The notes under the pieces: generated by a model
The model's database searches: none
Seen by the model: the letters and a program-made list of their open reading frames with translations, nothing else
What the model was told of the DNA's origin: nothing
Translations under genes and position numbers: made by a program
Assembly: GCA_003483745.1 (NCBI GenBank)
Contig: DMYD01000012.1
Location: 86,536 to 110,109 of the forward strand
Direction of reading: 5' to 3'
DNA from: Roseburia sp.
GTDB taxonomy: Bacteria > Bacillota > Clostridia > Lachnospirales > Lachnospiraceae
DNA length: 23,574 nt
In this document: positions 7,103-16,008 of the stretch, piece after piece
Layout of the letters: each line of letters starts with the position of its first letter
Numbering within the stretch: the first letter of the stretch is position 1

Positions 7103-9531
7103 AGAAAAGTATTATGCCGGTAAAAAAGTCTGGTATGTCAAAACGAAAAATTTTTATGTCATTAAAGGAACCGGATAAAGTTAATGTGCCGCAACCGCAA
7201 TGTACACAGGACATGATTGAAATAAAAAGAATCGCCCCCAATGGAATATTTCAGGTAACAGAAGAAAAATGGTCAAAGAGTTATCTGCTGGTAGATGTGA
7301 ATTATACAACAAAGACGTATGATGAACAGCTTGCTTTTTTTTATGACTGGTGTAAGACACTAAATTCATTTGATGTCTCTGTAAAGATAACGGTATTTAA
7401 TGAAAACAGGAATATGCAGGAAGTTCGGGAACGGATTTTGTATCGTCACAAAGAAGATGGGTATGACTGGCTTCGGGAAGCATATAACGATATTATTGAG
7501 AGCAGGATCGTTGAGGGAAGACAGGGAATCTGTCAGGAAAAGTTTATCACAATCACAGTTGTGCGAAAGGATTATGAGGCTGCAAGGGCATATTTATCTT
7601 CCCTGGAAAGTAGTTTTATCAATAATTTTGCTGCGCTGTCATCGGCTATGATTCCATTGAATGCAAATGAGCGCATTCGTATATTAGATAGCTTTTATCA
7701 TATGGGGAATGAATCAGAATATGACTATAAGATGGAAGAAGCATTGTTGCAGGGGCGTGGATTTAAAGATGAGCTTGCCTGTTCTGTTATGGATTTTGAC
7801 AGTTATATTGATCGTTTTTATATGGATGATAAAGTTGGCTCTATACTATATCTTGATCCGGAATCGTATCCGACATCATTATCCGACACATTTTTTAAAG
7901 AACTTACAGAATTACCAATCCATTCTATATATTCCATTGATTACGAGCCTATTCCACAGGATGTTGCATTAAAAACATTAGAGGATAAGCTGATGGGCGT
8001 TGAAAATACAATCGCAAAACAACAGGATAAAAGAAATAAGCGTGGAGCATTTTCAAGCGATATATCTTATAAGGTAAGAAGAGAAAAAAAAGAACTGGAA
8101 CATATGCTTGATGAACTTAGGGACAATGATCAGAAGATGTTTTGGGTTGGAGTAACAATGGGTGTGATAGAAGAGAATGAGGATAAATTAGAGACACAGC
8201 TCACTGCCATCAATCAGGTGGTAGAAAAGGCGTCGATGAGAGTGATTCCATATTACATGCGCCAACGCCAGGCATTAGATACAGTTCTTCCAATTGGTGG
8301 AAGATATGTAGATATGATGAGAGCATTGTTTACTTCTTCAGCTGCAGCGTTTGTTCCATTTAATGTTGTTGAGATGCAGATGATGGATCAGCCATTCTAC
8401 TATGGTATTAATCAGGTGTCAAAAGAACCTATCTGGGCAAATAGAAAAAAGCTAATGAATGGAAATGGTTTTGTTTTCGCTGTACCTGGTGGTGGAAAAA
8501 GCTTTACCGGAGCGAAAATGGAGGCGGGAAGTGTTTTCCTGAATACGGAAGATGATATCATTTTTGTTGATCCTACGCTGGAATATTTTGATGTCGCGGA
8601 GGCATATGGTGGAGCAGTGATCAATCTGGCAACATATACGGACAAATATTTAAACCCGTTGGAGGTAGATCTTGATAGTCTGGATATAGATGATACAAAT
8701 GGACAAGTTCGTGATAAATGCAGTTTTATGTTGGGGATTTGTGAACAGGCAATGGATGGAGAAATACTTCCAGAATACAAATCTATTATTGATCGTTCTG
8801 TTCGAAAAATGTATAAAAGGATTGCTGCACTTCCAAGAGAAAAACGTTCACAGCCGATTATGTCAGATTTCCTTGAAGTATTAAAAGAACAGGAAGAGAC
8901 AGAAGCACGAAAAATAAAGCTTGTACTTGAGATATTTGTGGAAGGATCTTTAAATATTTTTAACCATCAGACCAATATTGATATTGAAAACCGGGTTTTA
9001 GTGTATGGTTTAAGGGATTTGGCAGGTGACCTTTCTGGTATGGCAATGCTGATCATGCTTGAAAATATCAAACAACGAATCATAAAAAATGCGAAAAAAG
9101 GGCGTGCAACGTGGCTGTATGTGGATGAATTTCATGTATTGCTTGGAAAGCCATTTTCCAGAGATTATTTAATTGCTTTATGGAAGCAGGTAAGAAAATT
9201 AGGAGGACTTTGTACCGGAATCACGCAAAATGTTATAGAGGTATTAAAAGATCCGATGACTTCCACACTTGTCTCAAATAGTGAATATACAGTTCTGCTT
9301 AAACAGGCTGCACCGGATGCGGCAGTTTTGGGGAAAGCATTGGAAAATATTAGTGAAGCCCAAATAAAATATACTGCAAATCCGAAACCTGGAATGGGTT
9401 TGATCAGATTTGGAAACGTGATTATTCCATTTGATAATGTAGTGGACAAGCAGAATCCTGTTTATGATATATACAATACGAATATGCATGAGAAAGCAGC
9501 GAAAAAGCAGGCGATGGTGGGATTTGAATGA
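7099..9531 (+). CDS. virB4: VirB4-type T4SS ATPase
   Basis: An 810-residue protein matching VirB4/TraE-like conjugation ATPases, which energise assembly and substrate transfer at the inner membrane. The N-terminal domain (about 1-420) includes W-S-K-S-Y-L-L-V-D-V-N-Y and the S-F-D-V-S-V-K-I-T-V strand typical of the family. The ATPase core has Walker A A-V-P-G-G-G-K-S at about 461-468 and Walker B W-L-Y-V-D-E-F-H at about 672-679, followed by W-K-Q-V-R-K-L-G-G and G-I-T-Q-N-V. The first Walker A position is Ala rather than the usual Gly; the catalytic Lys and Ser remain. Both ends overlap neighbours as ATGA (7099-7102 and 9528-9531), so translation is probably coupled with the genes on each side. 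Confidence 0.93.
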   Translation: MKKSIMPVKKSGMSKRKIFMSLKEPDKVNVPQPQCTQDMIEIKRIAPNGIFQVTEEKWSKSYLLVDVNYTTKTYDEQLAFFYDWCKTLNSFDVSVKITVFNENRNMQEVRERILYRHKEDGYDWLREAYNDIIESRIVEGRQGICQEKFITITVVRKDYEAARAYLSSLESSFINNFAALSSAMIPLNANERIRILDSFYHMGNESEYDYKMEEALLQGRGFKDELACSVMDFDSYIDRFYMDDKVGSILYLDPESYPTSLSDTFFKELTELPIHSIYSIDYEPIPQDVALKTLEDKLMGVENTIAKQQDKRNKRGAFSSDISYKVRREKKELEHMLDELRDNDQKMFWVGVTMGVIEENEDKLETQLTAINQVVEKASMRVIPYYMRQRQALDTVLPIGGRYVDMMRALFTSSAAAFVPFNVVEMQMMDQPFYYGINQVSKEPIWANRKKLMNGNGFVFAVPGGGKSFTGAKMEAGSVFLNTEDDIIFVDPTLEYFDVAEAYGGAVINLATYTDKYLNPLEVDLDSLDIDDTNGQVRDKCSFMLGICEQAMDGEILPEYKSIIDRSVRKMYKRIAALPREKRSQPIMSDFLEVLKEQEETEARKIKLVLEIFVEGSLNIFNHQTNIDIENRVLVYGLRDLAGDLSGMAMLIMLENIKQRIIKNAKKGRATWLYVDEFHVLLGKPFSRDYLIALWKQVRKLGGLCTGITQNVIEVLKDPMTSTLVSNSEYTVLLKQAAPDAAVLGKALENISEAQIKYTANPKPGMGLIRFGNVIIPFDNVVDKQNPVYDIYNTNMHEKAAKKQAMVGFE

Positions 9532-11657
9532 AATTAGTGCAAAGGCAGGATAGACAAAAGTTACATGTCGTTAAAACGGGTTTCAAAGTAACTGGTGTAA
9601 GTGCAATACGGTATAAAGGAAAAGACATTCTGGTAAAGGGAAAGATATTTCGAAGTTCAGATGATATGAGAACAGATATAGATGAAGAGAATGATCATGG
9701 TGTTATATCATCTGTAATTAAAAATATTCCTGACAATTGGGTAAATTCTAATATAAAAAATAACCGGAAAGATAAAAATACATGGATAAAAGAGTTTTCT
9801 TCTCAAAGTTATGTCAAATCAGGATTTAATATCGATGAAAGAAAACTAGAAAAAACAAAACTAGAAGAAACAAAACTAGAAGAAACAAAAACAGAAGACA
9901 AAAAAGATGTGAGGGTGCAGATACAGCCTGATAAAGAGAAAAAAGAATTGGAGGTTTGGAAAGAAGAACAGCGCCAAAACATTAAAACGGTATTTGCGCA
10001 GAAGCATTTACATAAATCAGAAATATCGGTTGAACCTGTACAACAAAATCATCAGAAAATACATTCGGAAGATTTAGGCACGTCAATTACTTTGTTAGCT
10101 ACAGAACAAAGCAACAGAACGAAAAGTAAAATAACATTAAAAAATATGGCAAAATTTTGTAATGTTAATTTGCCGGGAGCGACATGTAAAGAAAAAGTTA
10201 CACATAAAAAAGAAGATATTGTGAGAATGGAGGTGTTGGAGGAAGATATCATAGAACCATGGGTCTGTTCCGGAGAAGAAAGAGAAAAAATCAGGGAAAA
10301 AAAGCAGTATAGGGGTGAATACATAAATGCAGTTGTAATGGAGAGTATACGGAGTCATATAGCAGATAAAAAGGAAGGATATATAGATGGAGTAAAAAAA
10401 AGACTATTAAAAGAATATGTAATTCAGGAAATGATACATGATCAGAAAGAAAATGATCCAAATGCTCATTTTAAATTAATAGGGCAAATGATTACGCATG
10501 ATGCTGCAAAAGCAATTGCAAAAATGATGAAGCTGGTTTTAACACTGATTTGCAAATTGTTATTAGTGATGTTACCTGTCATCCTGATTGCTTCTGTGAT
10601 AGCAATGGTATTCGTAGGACTTTATATGAAGGCAGAAAGTCCTACAACATATTTTGATGGATATTATGATTCTATACAAGAGGTAAGAGAAAATCCTAAG
10701 TACATAAAAAATGTGATACAGGAAATGGAGCGGAATTTTGCAGGTAATATAGACTATTTTTTAGGCGTAAATGGATTGAATGAGGCGGTTTATGCGTATG
10801 GAACATATTCGGAAGCAGACGATATAGCTGCAGCTTATCTTGCCCAAATCACAACGGATCCCGATTATTCGAAGCTTATAAGTATGGAAGTTGAAGGATA
10901 TCCGGCATATTTGTTTATAGATACAGATCGGGAAGAAAAACTTTTAAAAAAAGTGTTTAAACAGTTTAATTATACAAAAAAAGAAACTGTTAAGAAGAAA
11001 GTTACAAATGAAAAAGGAAAAGAAGAGGAAAAAAATGCCGAAAAGATGACGGTATATTGTCTGACCATGAAAAAGTGGAAGGATGAGTATGAAAAAGAAC
11101 TTCCTGAAGCTGCTCAGACGATATTGGCCGATTTGATGAAAGAACAGACATATATGAAACCGGAGGAGAACGATAATTTTGTTGCCGGAGAGGCGGTACC
11201 GATTGAAGATCTGGTTATACCGGAAGGTGTAGATGAAAATCTGATTTATTTGGCAGGGTTTATCAAAGCAGAAGCAGGAAATCAGTCTGATATTGGAAAA
11301 ACAGCAGTGGCATATGTAATTTTGAATCGAGCCGGGGGTGCATCAGGAAATATAAAGGGGGTATTGACAGCACCATATCAGTTTTCCTGTTATATTCCAT
11401 ATCATACGGTAGAAAAATATCTTTATGCATATGCAAATATGTCTCAGGGGCAACGGGAGACAGATTCATGTTACAGAGCGGCGGCAGGTGCATATTATGG
11501 AACCGCAGAAAATCCCATAGGAAGTATGAAGTATTATTGTAATCCAAAGTATTGCAGTGTCGGAGAAGTACGGCAATGGGAAAAAATCAGGGCAAGAAAC
11601 TCTGATGAACAGATAAAGATCATTGGTGATCATGTGTTTTGTCAGAATTGCTGGTAA
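9528..11657 (+). CDS. Membrane-anchored SleB-type cell-wall hydrolase of the T4SS
   Basis: The 709-residue product has a charged, low-complexity N-terminal half (1-335), one transmembrane segment at about 336-366, an extracellular domain (about 370-490) containing V-Y-A-Y-G-T-Y and Q-I-T-T-D-P-D-Y, and a C-terminal hydrolase domain (about 565-709). The last domain resembles SleB/CwlJ (Hydrolase_2): A-G-F-I-K-A-E-A-G-N-Q-S, then A-V-A-Y-V-I-L-N-R-A and later A-A-A-G-A-Y-Y-G. Glu 582 in K-A-E-A is the likely catalytic acid. The role would be local opening of peptidoglycan for the secretion channel, as done by VirB1 or CwlT-like proteins. The 370-490 domain resembles the stalk region of Firmicute conjugative lysozyme/peptidase proteins. 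The start overlaps virB4 as ATGA. Confidence 0.82.
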   Translation: MKLVQRQDRQKLHVVKTGFKVTGVSAIRYKGKDILVKGKIFRSSDDMRTDIDEENDHGVISSVIKNIPDNWVNSNIKNNRKDKNTWIKEFSSQSYVKSGFNIDERKLEKTKLEETKLEETKTEDKKDVRVQIQPDKEKKELEVWKEEQRQNIKTVFAQKHLHKSEISVEPVQQNHQKIHSEDLGTSITLLATEQSNRTKSKITLKNMAKFCNVNLPGATCKEKVTHKKEDIVRMEVLEEDIIEPWVCSGEEREKIREKKQYRGEYINAVVMESIRSHIADKKEGYIDGVKKRLLKEYVIQEMIHDQKENDPNAHFKLIGQMITHDAAKAIAKMMKLVLTLICKLLLVMLPVILIASVIAMVFVGLYMKAESPTTYFDGYYDSIQEVRENPKYIKNVIQEMERNFAGNIDYFLGVNGLNEAVYAYGTYSEADDIAAAYLAQITTDPDYSKLISMEVEGYPAYLFIDTDREEKLLKKVFKQFNYTKKETVKKKVTNEKGKEEEKNAEKMTVYCLTMKKWKDEYEKELPEAAQTILADLMKEQTYMKPEENDNFVAGEAVPIEDLVIPEGVDENLIYLAGFIKAEAGNQSDIGKTAVAYVILNRAGGASGNIKGVLTAPYQFSCYIPYHTVEKYLYAYANMSQGQRETDSCYRAAAGAYYGTAENPIGSMKYYCNPKYCSVGEVRQWEKIRARNSDEQIKIIGDHVFCQNCW
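9846..9890 (+). repeat. Three tandem 15-bp coding repeats (L-E-x-T-K)
   Basis: Units at 9846-9860, 9861-9875 and 9876-9890 encode L-E-K-T-K, L-E-E-T-K and L-E-E-T-K. The second and third are identical at DNA level, and the first differs at one base. They lie in the charged cytoplasmic half of the SleB-domain protein and probably form a flexible or coiled helix. Confidence 0.8.
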
Positions 11658-11666
11658 AGGAGAAAG

Positions 11667-12590
11667 ATGAATAGAAAGCGAATAAGTTACCGGGAATTTA
11701 TAGAACAGATAAAAGTAAAAGGAAATCTGTATATGCCAGTGATCGAAGGGAAAAACAAAATGTATCCGCTGATTGTAACGGAAAATCAAGGAGAAAAAAT
11801 TCGAACATCCGATGGCAGAATGCATCTTTCAAAAATGCCGGAGCTGGATATGTGGGTAGTATATGAACGATGTGGCCAGGCTTTTGACGAAGTGACTTTA
11901 AAAAATATGTTGGCAGAATATACAGAGGAATATATAAGACAGGCAGAACTTGATAAAAAAGAACAGGAACGTTTGAGGTGCGTAATGTCTAAGGTTCCAG
12001 AAGAACAGATATGCTGTGTTTTGATTCCAGAAAAGATGGGGAAAGATGTTTTGAAAACATATGCAGGAAGAAAGATGGAGTCAGTTTATCTGGTATATGC
12101 AGTTATTTTGGAAGAAGAACCCAAACGGATAAAGTTATCTGCTATTACCAATGAAATGCTTGAATATTGGAATATAAAAGAAGAAGAGCTGCATCGAATA
12201 AGTCTTTCAAACATGCCAAAACATTTATTTTATGAAATAAGTGAGTTGTATTCACAGACTGGAGAGGATGTTTATCTTGTAAAAGGTGAAAAAAATTGTT
12301 TTGGATTAACGACGTTATTGTATGAGGACGGACCATTAAAGGATTTGGGAAATCAGTTGAACCAGGATTTATATATTTTACCTTTATCTGTGCATGAAGC
12401 AGTTATTTTTCCATATAAAGAATGGAAGGAGAATGAAATTTGTGAAATAGCAGAGCAGATGTCTGCATTCAGCGGATTTGTATGGCGTTACAGTCTGAAA
12501 TTAAATAAAATAGCTTTTTCAGAGAAAACGTGGAAAGAATATACAGCAGCATTAAAATACGGAATCATGGATGCTGCAGATAGGAGATAA
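11667..12590 (+). CDS. DUF5688-like protein
   Basis: A 307-residue protein with AAGGAG directly before its ATG and only 9 bases after the hydrolase stop. It has no signal peptide or membrane helix. The central motif A-I-T-N-E-M-L-E-Y-W-N-I-K-E-E-E-L, later Y-L-V-K-G-E-K-N-C-F-G, and the C-terminal L-N-Q-D-L-Y-I-L-P-L-S-V-H-E-A match my memory of DUF5688 proteins, which are abundant in Lachnospiraceae, often on mobile elements, and have no established function. Here the N-terminal 150 residues look divergent. Its position as a late gene in the transfer operon, before a regulator, would fit an accessory or host-interaction role, but no activity can be read from the sequence. Confidence 0.72.
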   Translation: MNRKRISYREFIEQIKVKGNLYMPVIEGKNKMYPLIVTENQGEKIRTSDGRMHLSKMPELDMWVVYERCGQAFDEVTLKNMLAEYTEEYIRQAELDKKEQERLRCVMSKVPEEQICCVLIPEKMGKDVLKTYAGRKMESVYLVYAVILEEEPKRIKLSAITNEMLEYWNIKEEELHRISLSNMPKHLFYEISELYSQTGEDVYLVKGEKNCFGLTTLLYEDGPLKDLGNQLNQDLYILPLSVHEAVIFPYKEWKENEICEIAEQMSAFSGFVWRYSLKLNKIAFSEKTWKEYTAALKYGIMDAADRR

Positions 12591-12595
12591 GAAGA

Positions 12596-12970
12596 ATGGA
12601 ACTTACAGATGATGTAATGAATCAGGTATTGAGAGATGTGAGCAAAAATATTAGCAAAGAAAGAAAAAAAAGGGGACTATCCATGGCAAAGTTGGCAGAA
12701 ATGTCAAATTTGTCGGTAAGTCATATTTCCAAACTGGAACGTTCAAGGTGTGATATAGGTTTAAAGGCATTGTTACGGATAGCTGCGGCAATGGAAATGG
12801 AAGCTGATGAACTTCTTCCGGGTGATCTTGAACCAAAAGAAACCGAAAGAAAACTGACTGCTGGGGAAAGATTTGAACAGATTATGCAGGGAGCGGATGC
12901 ACAATTGGTGGAAATGTTTTTACGGATGGCATTATATATGAGGAATAATTCTTTACATAACTTTTCCTAA
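12596..12970 (+). CDS. XRE-family helix-turn-helix regulator
   Basis: The 124-residue product has a classical HTH_3/XRE domain at about residues 18-75: I-S-K-E-R-K-K-R-G-L-S-M-A-K-L-A-E, then L-S-V-S-H-I-S-K-L-E-R-S as the recognition helix, then L-L-R-I-A-A-A-M-E-M. A short C-terminal helix follows and may dimerise. The gene begins 5 bases after the DUF5688-like stop, with AGGAGA upstream, so it is the last gene of the transfer operon. Its final two codons and stop lie inside the conserved upstream element that precedes the pilus promoter. It is therefore a natural candidate, unproven, for control of that element and of its second copy at 17781. Confidence 0.9.
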   Translation: MELTDDVMNQVLRDVSKNISKERKKRGLSMAKLAEMSNLSVSHISKLERSRCDIGLKALLRIAAAMEMEADELLPGDLEPKETERKLTAGERFEQIMQGADAQLVEMFLRMALYMRNNSLHNFS

Positions 12971-13035
12971 AAGAAAAAAATTACTTAATTCTTTTCTTCT
13001 ATTCCCTCGAAATAGGAAAAATAGCTTCTTATAAT
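12956..13035 (+). promoter_or_regulatory. Twin regulatory element and promoter, copy A (pilus cassette)
   Basis: A -35-like TCGAAA (13007-13012), a 17-base spacer and -10 TATAAT (13030-13035) precede the first pilus gene at 13091. The 52 bases 12961-13012 match 17786-17837 at 46 positions by hand count, the first 22 without a mismatch; conservation then drops sharply in the spacer. The block contains an AT-rich dyad: AAGAAAA at 12971-12977 against TTTTCTT at 12992-12998. The dyad could also act as a weak terminator for the upstream operon. The same 69-base distance from block start to -10 in both copies points to an activator or repressor site abutting the -35. Confidence 0.72.
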
Positions 13036-13090
13036 AAACATGCACTGGTAGATAAATGCCAGATAAATAGACGGAAGGAGGGAGATTCCC

Positions 13091-13261
13091 ATGGAAGAGT
13101 TTATGAAAGAGTACGGCAGTGCAGTGAAAATTAGCGCGGTGCTTCTTGGACTTACAGTTTTAATCCTGTTCCTCTGCAGAACAGATGAAGGCAGCTTTTT
13201 ACTGGAGCAGTTTAAAACTGTATTTACAAATTTCTTTACCAAAATGAATGCATTAAGCTAA
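13091..13261 (+). CDS. Leaderless Flp-like small pilin, copy 1
   Basis: This 56-residue ORF has a strong ribosome site (GGAAGGAGGG, about 9 bases before ATG 13091). It begins M-E-E-F-M-K-E-Y-G-S, followed by one hydrophobic helix (about residues 11-29) and a short polar C-terminus. E-Y-G directly before a hydrophobic helix resembles the mature start of Flp pilins, but the usual leader and processed Gly are missing. It is the first gene after the copy A promoter, which suits an abundant subunit. Three genes further along (16341, 16463, 16613) share the N-terminal pattern. The pilin role is inferred from this pattern and from the neighbouring TadA and TadB homologues. Confidence 0.7.
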   Translation: MEEFMKEYGSAVKISAVLLGLTVLILFLCRTDEGSFLLEQFKTVFTNFFTKMNALS

Positions 13262-13363
13262 TGGGTAAAAAAAATGGGAGCTAAAACAGGTAGCAGAGAA
13301 TGTTTCGTTGGTCTATGACATTAAGATGCTGCCTGTAAGATTTTAAAGGAAGGAGTACTGAAA

Positions 13364-14431
13364 TTGAGTGAGATGTTTGAACCAAGCCCGGAACAGTTTG
13401 GTGTGTTCTGGGATTTTTTAATGCAGCCGGATGTCACGGATGTGGATTATAACGGTTCTGCCTTGTGGATCACAGATCTGAAAAAGGGAAAATACAGGGC
13501 GAAAGAGGCAGAGGAAAAAGTAACAGAGAACTTTTTAGACTCGTTCACACATAACATTGCAAACTGTGTAGATGCAAAGTTTAACAATGCCAATAAAGTA
13601 TTAGAAGCAGATACAAAAGAACTTCGTGTCAGTATCATCCATGATTCCGTGGCAGCAACCGGGACAAGTGTCTGCATCCGCAGATCTCCATGTCTGGTGC
13701 GTAACACGATTGATGGAATATTAAAAAGTGGTTTTTGTGAAGAAAAAGTACTGCACCTGCTTTTGAATTGTGTGAAAGCTGGTATGAACTTTGTGTTTGG
13801 CGGAGAACCAGGGGCAGGAAAGACGGAAACGGCAAAATTTTTTATGCAGTTTATTCCAAAAGAAAGTCGTGTGATCACAATCGAGGATTCATTAGAGATC
13901 CATTATCCGGAGATCAATCCCGGGGCAGATGCCGTAGAGCTTCGTGTAAAGGATAATTTTTCCTATACAGATGCAATTAAGGCATGTTTAAGACAAAATC
14001 CTGCATATCTGGTTTTGTCAGAGGCGAGATCTACAGAAGTGACATCCCTGCTGGAGCAGTGGAGTACCGGTGTGAACGGATTCACAACAATCCATTTGGA
14101 TGATGTGAGAAAACTTCCGGATCGCATCCAGAGCATGATGAACAATGTGAATGATGCGCAGCGTATGGAAAACAGAATTTACCGTTATGTAAACCTTGGA
14201 CTTTTGATTCGGAGAGAAAATACCCAGGATGGGAAAATCAGAAGATGTTTAGATCAGTTTTGTTTTTATGCCAGAGAAGATCATGAAAATAAAATTTATA
14301 TGCTGGTAGAGGATGGGGAACTGGTGTCACAAGAGGTGCCAAAGGACATTTTGTTAAAATTTGAGCGTGCTGGGATCAAAGAACCTTTCTTTTGTGAAAG
14401 TTTTTACAGATACCGTAAGGAGGGCAGATAG
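13364..14431 (+). CDS. tadA: TadA/CpaF-type secretion ATPase
   Basis: A 355-residue VirB11/GspE-superfamily ATPase of the TadA/CpaF branch, which drives Flp pilus assembly. It starts at TTG 13364 with AAAGGAAGGAG 8 bases upstream; the next in-frame ATG is at 13373. Walker A G-E-P-G-A-G-K-T is at about 147-154, the Asp box V-I-T-I-E-D-S-L-E at about 170, a Walker B-like L-S-E-A-R-S at about 217-222, and the His box T-T-I-H-L-D-D at about 241-247. Typical TadA proteins have L-G-E-x-R-G at the Walker B site; here Ser replaces Gly on both sides while the Glu is kept. It is shorter at the N-terminus than TadA proteins of 400 or more residues. Its stop overlaps the next start (TAGTG). Confidence 0.9.
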   Translation: MSEMFEPSPEQFGVFWDFLMQPDVTDVDYNGSALWITDLKKGKYRAKEAEEKVTENFLDSFTHNIANCVDAKFNNANKVLEADTKELRVSIIHDSVAATGTSVCIRRSPCLVRNTIDGILKSGFCEEKVLHLLLNCVKAGMNFVFGGEPGAGKTETAKFFMQFIPKESRVITIEDSLEIHYPEINPGADAVELRVKDNFSYTDAIKACLRQNPAYLVLSEARSTEVTSLLEQWSTGVNGFTTIHLDDVRKLPDRIQSMMNNVNDAQRMENRIYRYVNLGLLIRRENTQDGKIRRCLDQFCFYAREDHENKIYMLVEDGELVSQEVPKDILLKFERAGIKEPFFCESFYRYRKEGR

Positions 14432-16008
14432 TGGCAGGTTTGAAAAAGAAACAGATAAAAGAGAAGAAGCAGACGGGAAAAGAAAGCCGTATGGCAAAGA
14501 ATCTTCTGCTTTTAAATCCGGGAAATCTTGCAAAAGAAGTTTACACCTATGGATATCACTTTTCCTGGAAAACGCATTTATTTGTGATCGGTGTCTGTAT
14601 CGCCGGTATGGGAGCAATCGGGCTATTGTTCCAGCTGAAATGGGAACTGTTGGTCATTGTGCTGATTGCCATGTTTTTAGCACTTCCAGCATTTATTCTG
14701 GATACATACAAAAAGATGTATGAACAGAAACGTTTTGCCGATACTGCTACTTATATGGAGCAGATGTTATACGGATTCCAGAAAACGGGGAAAGTACTGT
14801 CTGCCTTAAAAGAGACAAGAGAGACATTTGAACCGGGACACATGCGGGATGTGACGGATAGGGCAATTGGACATCTTGAGGAAGGACGTTCATACAGTGA
14901 CAAAAGTGTCCTAAGGGAATCTTTGGATATTGTAGAAAAAGAGTATGAATGTCGTAAGATAAAAACACTGCATGATCTTTTGATCAGTACAGAGGAATAT
15001 GGCGGCGAGGCAGATGATTCAATTTCCCTGTTACTTAGCGATGTGGAATTGTGGAAACGCAGGGGTTATATGCTGCAGAAGGAGAAGAAGAAAGCGCATA
15101 CAAACAATGTAGTTTCCATTGTTGTGGCAACAGCCTTATGTGCGGCAACTTTATATGTCTTAAATGCCCTTCCGGATATGCTTGGAATGAAAGCGCCGTA
15201 TAATGTATTGACAGCAGGTCTGGTGCAGATCACATCTTTGGGACTTCTTTTATGGATGATCTATGTATATGCCAGATCAGAAAAGACATTGACCAGAAAC
15301 TGGTTAAAAGAAGAAAGTGGAAGAGATGAGGAATATGTGCTGCGCAGCTACAAAAAAGCAATGAACTATGATGAGAAAAGGGAAACGAAAAAGAGTATGC
15401 TGTGGGCAGCTCCATTTTTAGTGGCAGCGATATATTTTGCATTAAAAGAATCCTGGATTGCGATACCGATATTGATCATTACAGTTATGATGTCGCAGCA
15501 GCATAAGTTTGGAAAAAATATTGCAAGACGTGTAGTTTCGGAAGAACTCTATGCAGCATTCCCCGAATGGCTGATGCAGATGGCATTATTAATGCAGCAC
15601 AGCAATGTACAGGTTTCTATTGCAAGGTCATTAGATGGAGCTCCAAAAGTCCTGGTACCGGAATTAAATGCATTGCTGCAGCGATTAAAAGAGCAGCCGA
15701 AGGCGTTAAGTTCTTACACGGATTTTTGTAAAAACTTTGATATTCCAGAAACATCCAGTTGTATGAAAATGCTGTATGCAATTTCGGAATCCGGTACAGG
15801 AGATGCAAAGGCGCAGATTCAGAATCTTTTGAGGCAGGTACAGGAAATGAGAAACCGTACTGCCGAACGCAGAAATGAACAGGCTTCTTTTAAAGTGCGG
15901 ATGTTGTATACATATCCGGTATTTGGGGCTTCGATAAAACTGCTTGGAGATCTGATCGTCGGCATGATGTTTTTATTTGAAATGCTGTCAGAGGCGGGAG
16001 GAATGTAG
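14431..16008 (+). CDS. TadB/TadC-like inner-membrane platform protein (double T2SSF)
   Basis: This 525-residue protein starts at GTG 14431, overlapping the TadA stop by one base, with AAGGAGG 7 bases upstream. Membrane helices lie near 48-90 (two), 228-250, 262-285, 325-360 (two) and 500-520. Two cytoplasmic helical segments, about 95-225 and 370-495, have the T2SSF layout; the second includes F-P-E-W-L-M-Q-M-A-L-L-M-Q and I-S-E-S-G-T-G-D-A-K. Classical tad loci encode TadB and TadC as two proteins; here both halves appear in one chain. Its role would be the platform on which TadA drives pilin extraction and assembly. The internal duplication is judged by eye. Confidence 0.82.
   Translation: MAGLKKKQIKEKKQTGKESRMAKNLLLLNPGNLAKEVYTYGYHFSWKTHLFVIGVCIAGMGAIGLLFQLKWELLVIVLIAMFLALPAFILDTYKKMYEQKRFADTATYMEQMLYGFQKTGKVLSALKETRETFEPGHMRDVTDRAIGHLEEGRSYSDKSVLRESLDIVEKEYECRKIKTLHDLLISTEEYGGEADDSISLLLSDVELWKRRGYMLQKEKKKAHTNNVVSIVVATALCAATLYVLNALPDMLGMKAPYNVLTAGLVQITSLGLLLWMIYVYARSEKTLTRNWLKEESGRDEEYVLRSYKKAMNYDEKRETKKSMLWAAPFLVAAIYFALKESWIAIPILIITVMMSQQHKFGKNIARRVVSEELYAAFPEWLMQMALLMQHSNVQVSIARSLDGAPKVLVPELNALLQRLKEQPKALSSYTDFCKNFDIPETSSCMKMLYAISESGTGDAKAQIQNLLRQVQEMRNRTAERRNEQASFKVRMLYTYPVFGASIKLLGDLIVGMMFLFEMLSEAGGM

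Noticed and set aside
13003..13013. Spo0A-type box at the twin element (CTCGAA / ATCGAA)
   Set aside because: Only 5 of 7 bases match the TGTCGAA-type core in either copy; the match is better explained as the -35 hexamer.
13262..13363. Short ORFs between the first pilin and tadA
   Set aside because: Only 7- and 12-codon frames without ribosome sites are present. I see no gene or structure in these 102 bases apart from the tadA ribosome site at the end.
14361..14723. 120-residue plus-strand ORF over the tadA-tadB junction
   Set aside because: It is a shadow of the real tadA end and platform-gene start, which have good ribosome sites and family motifs.
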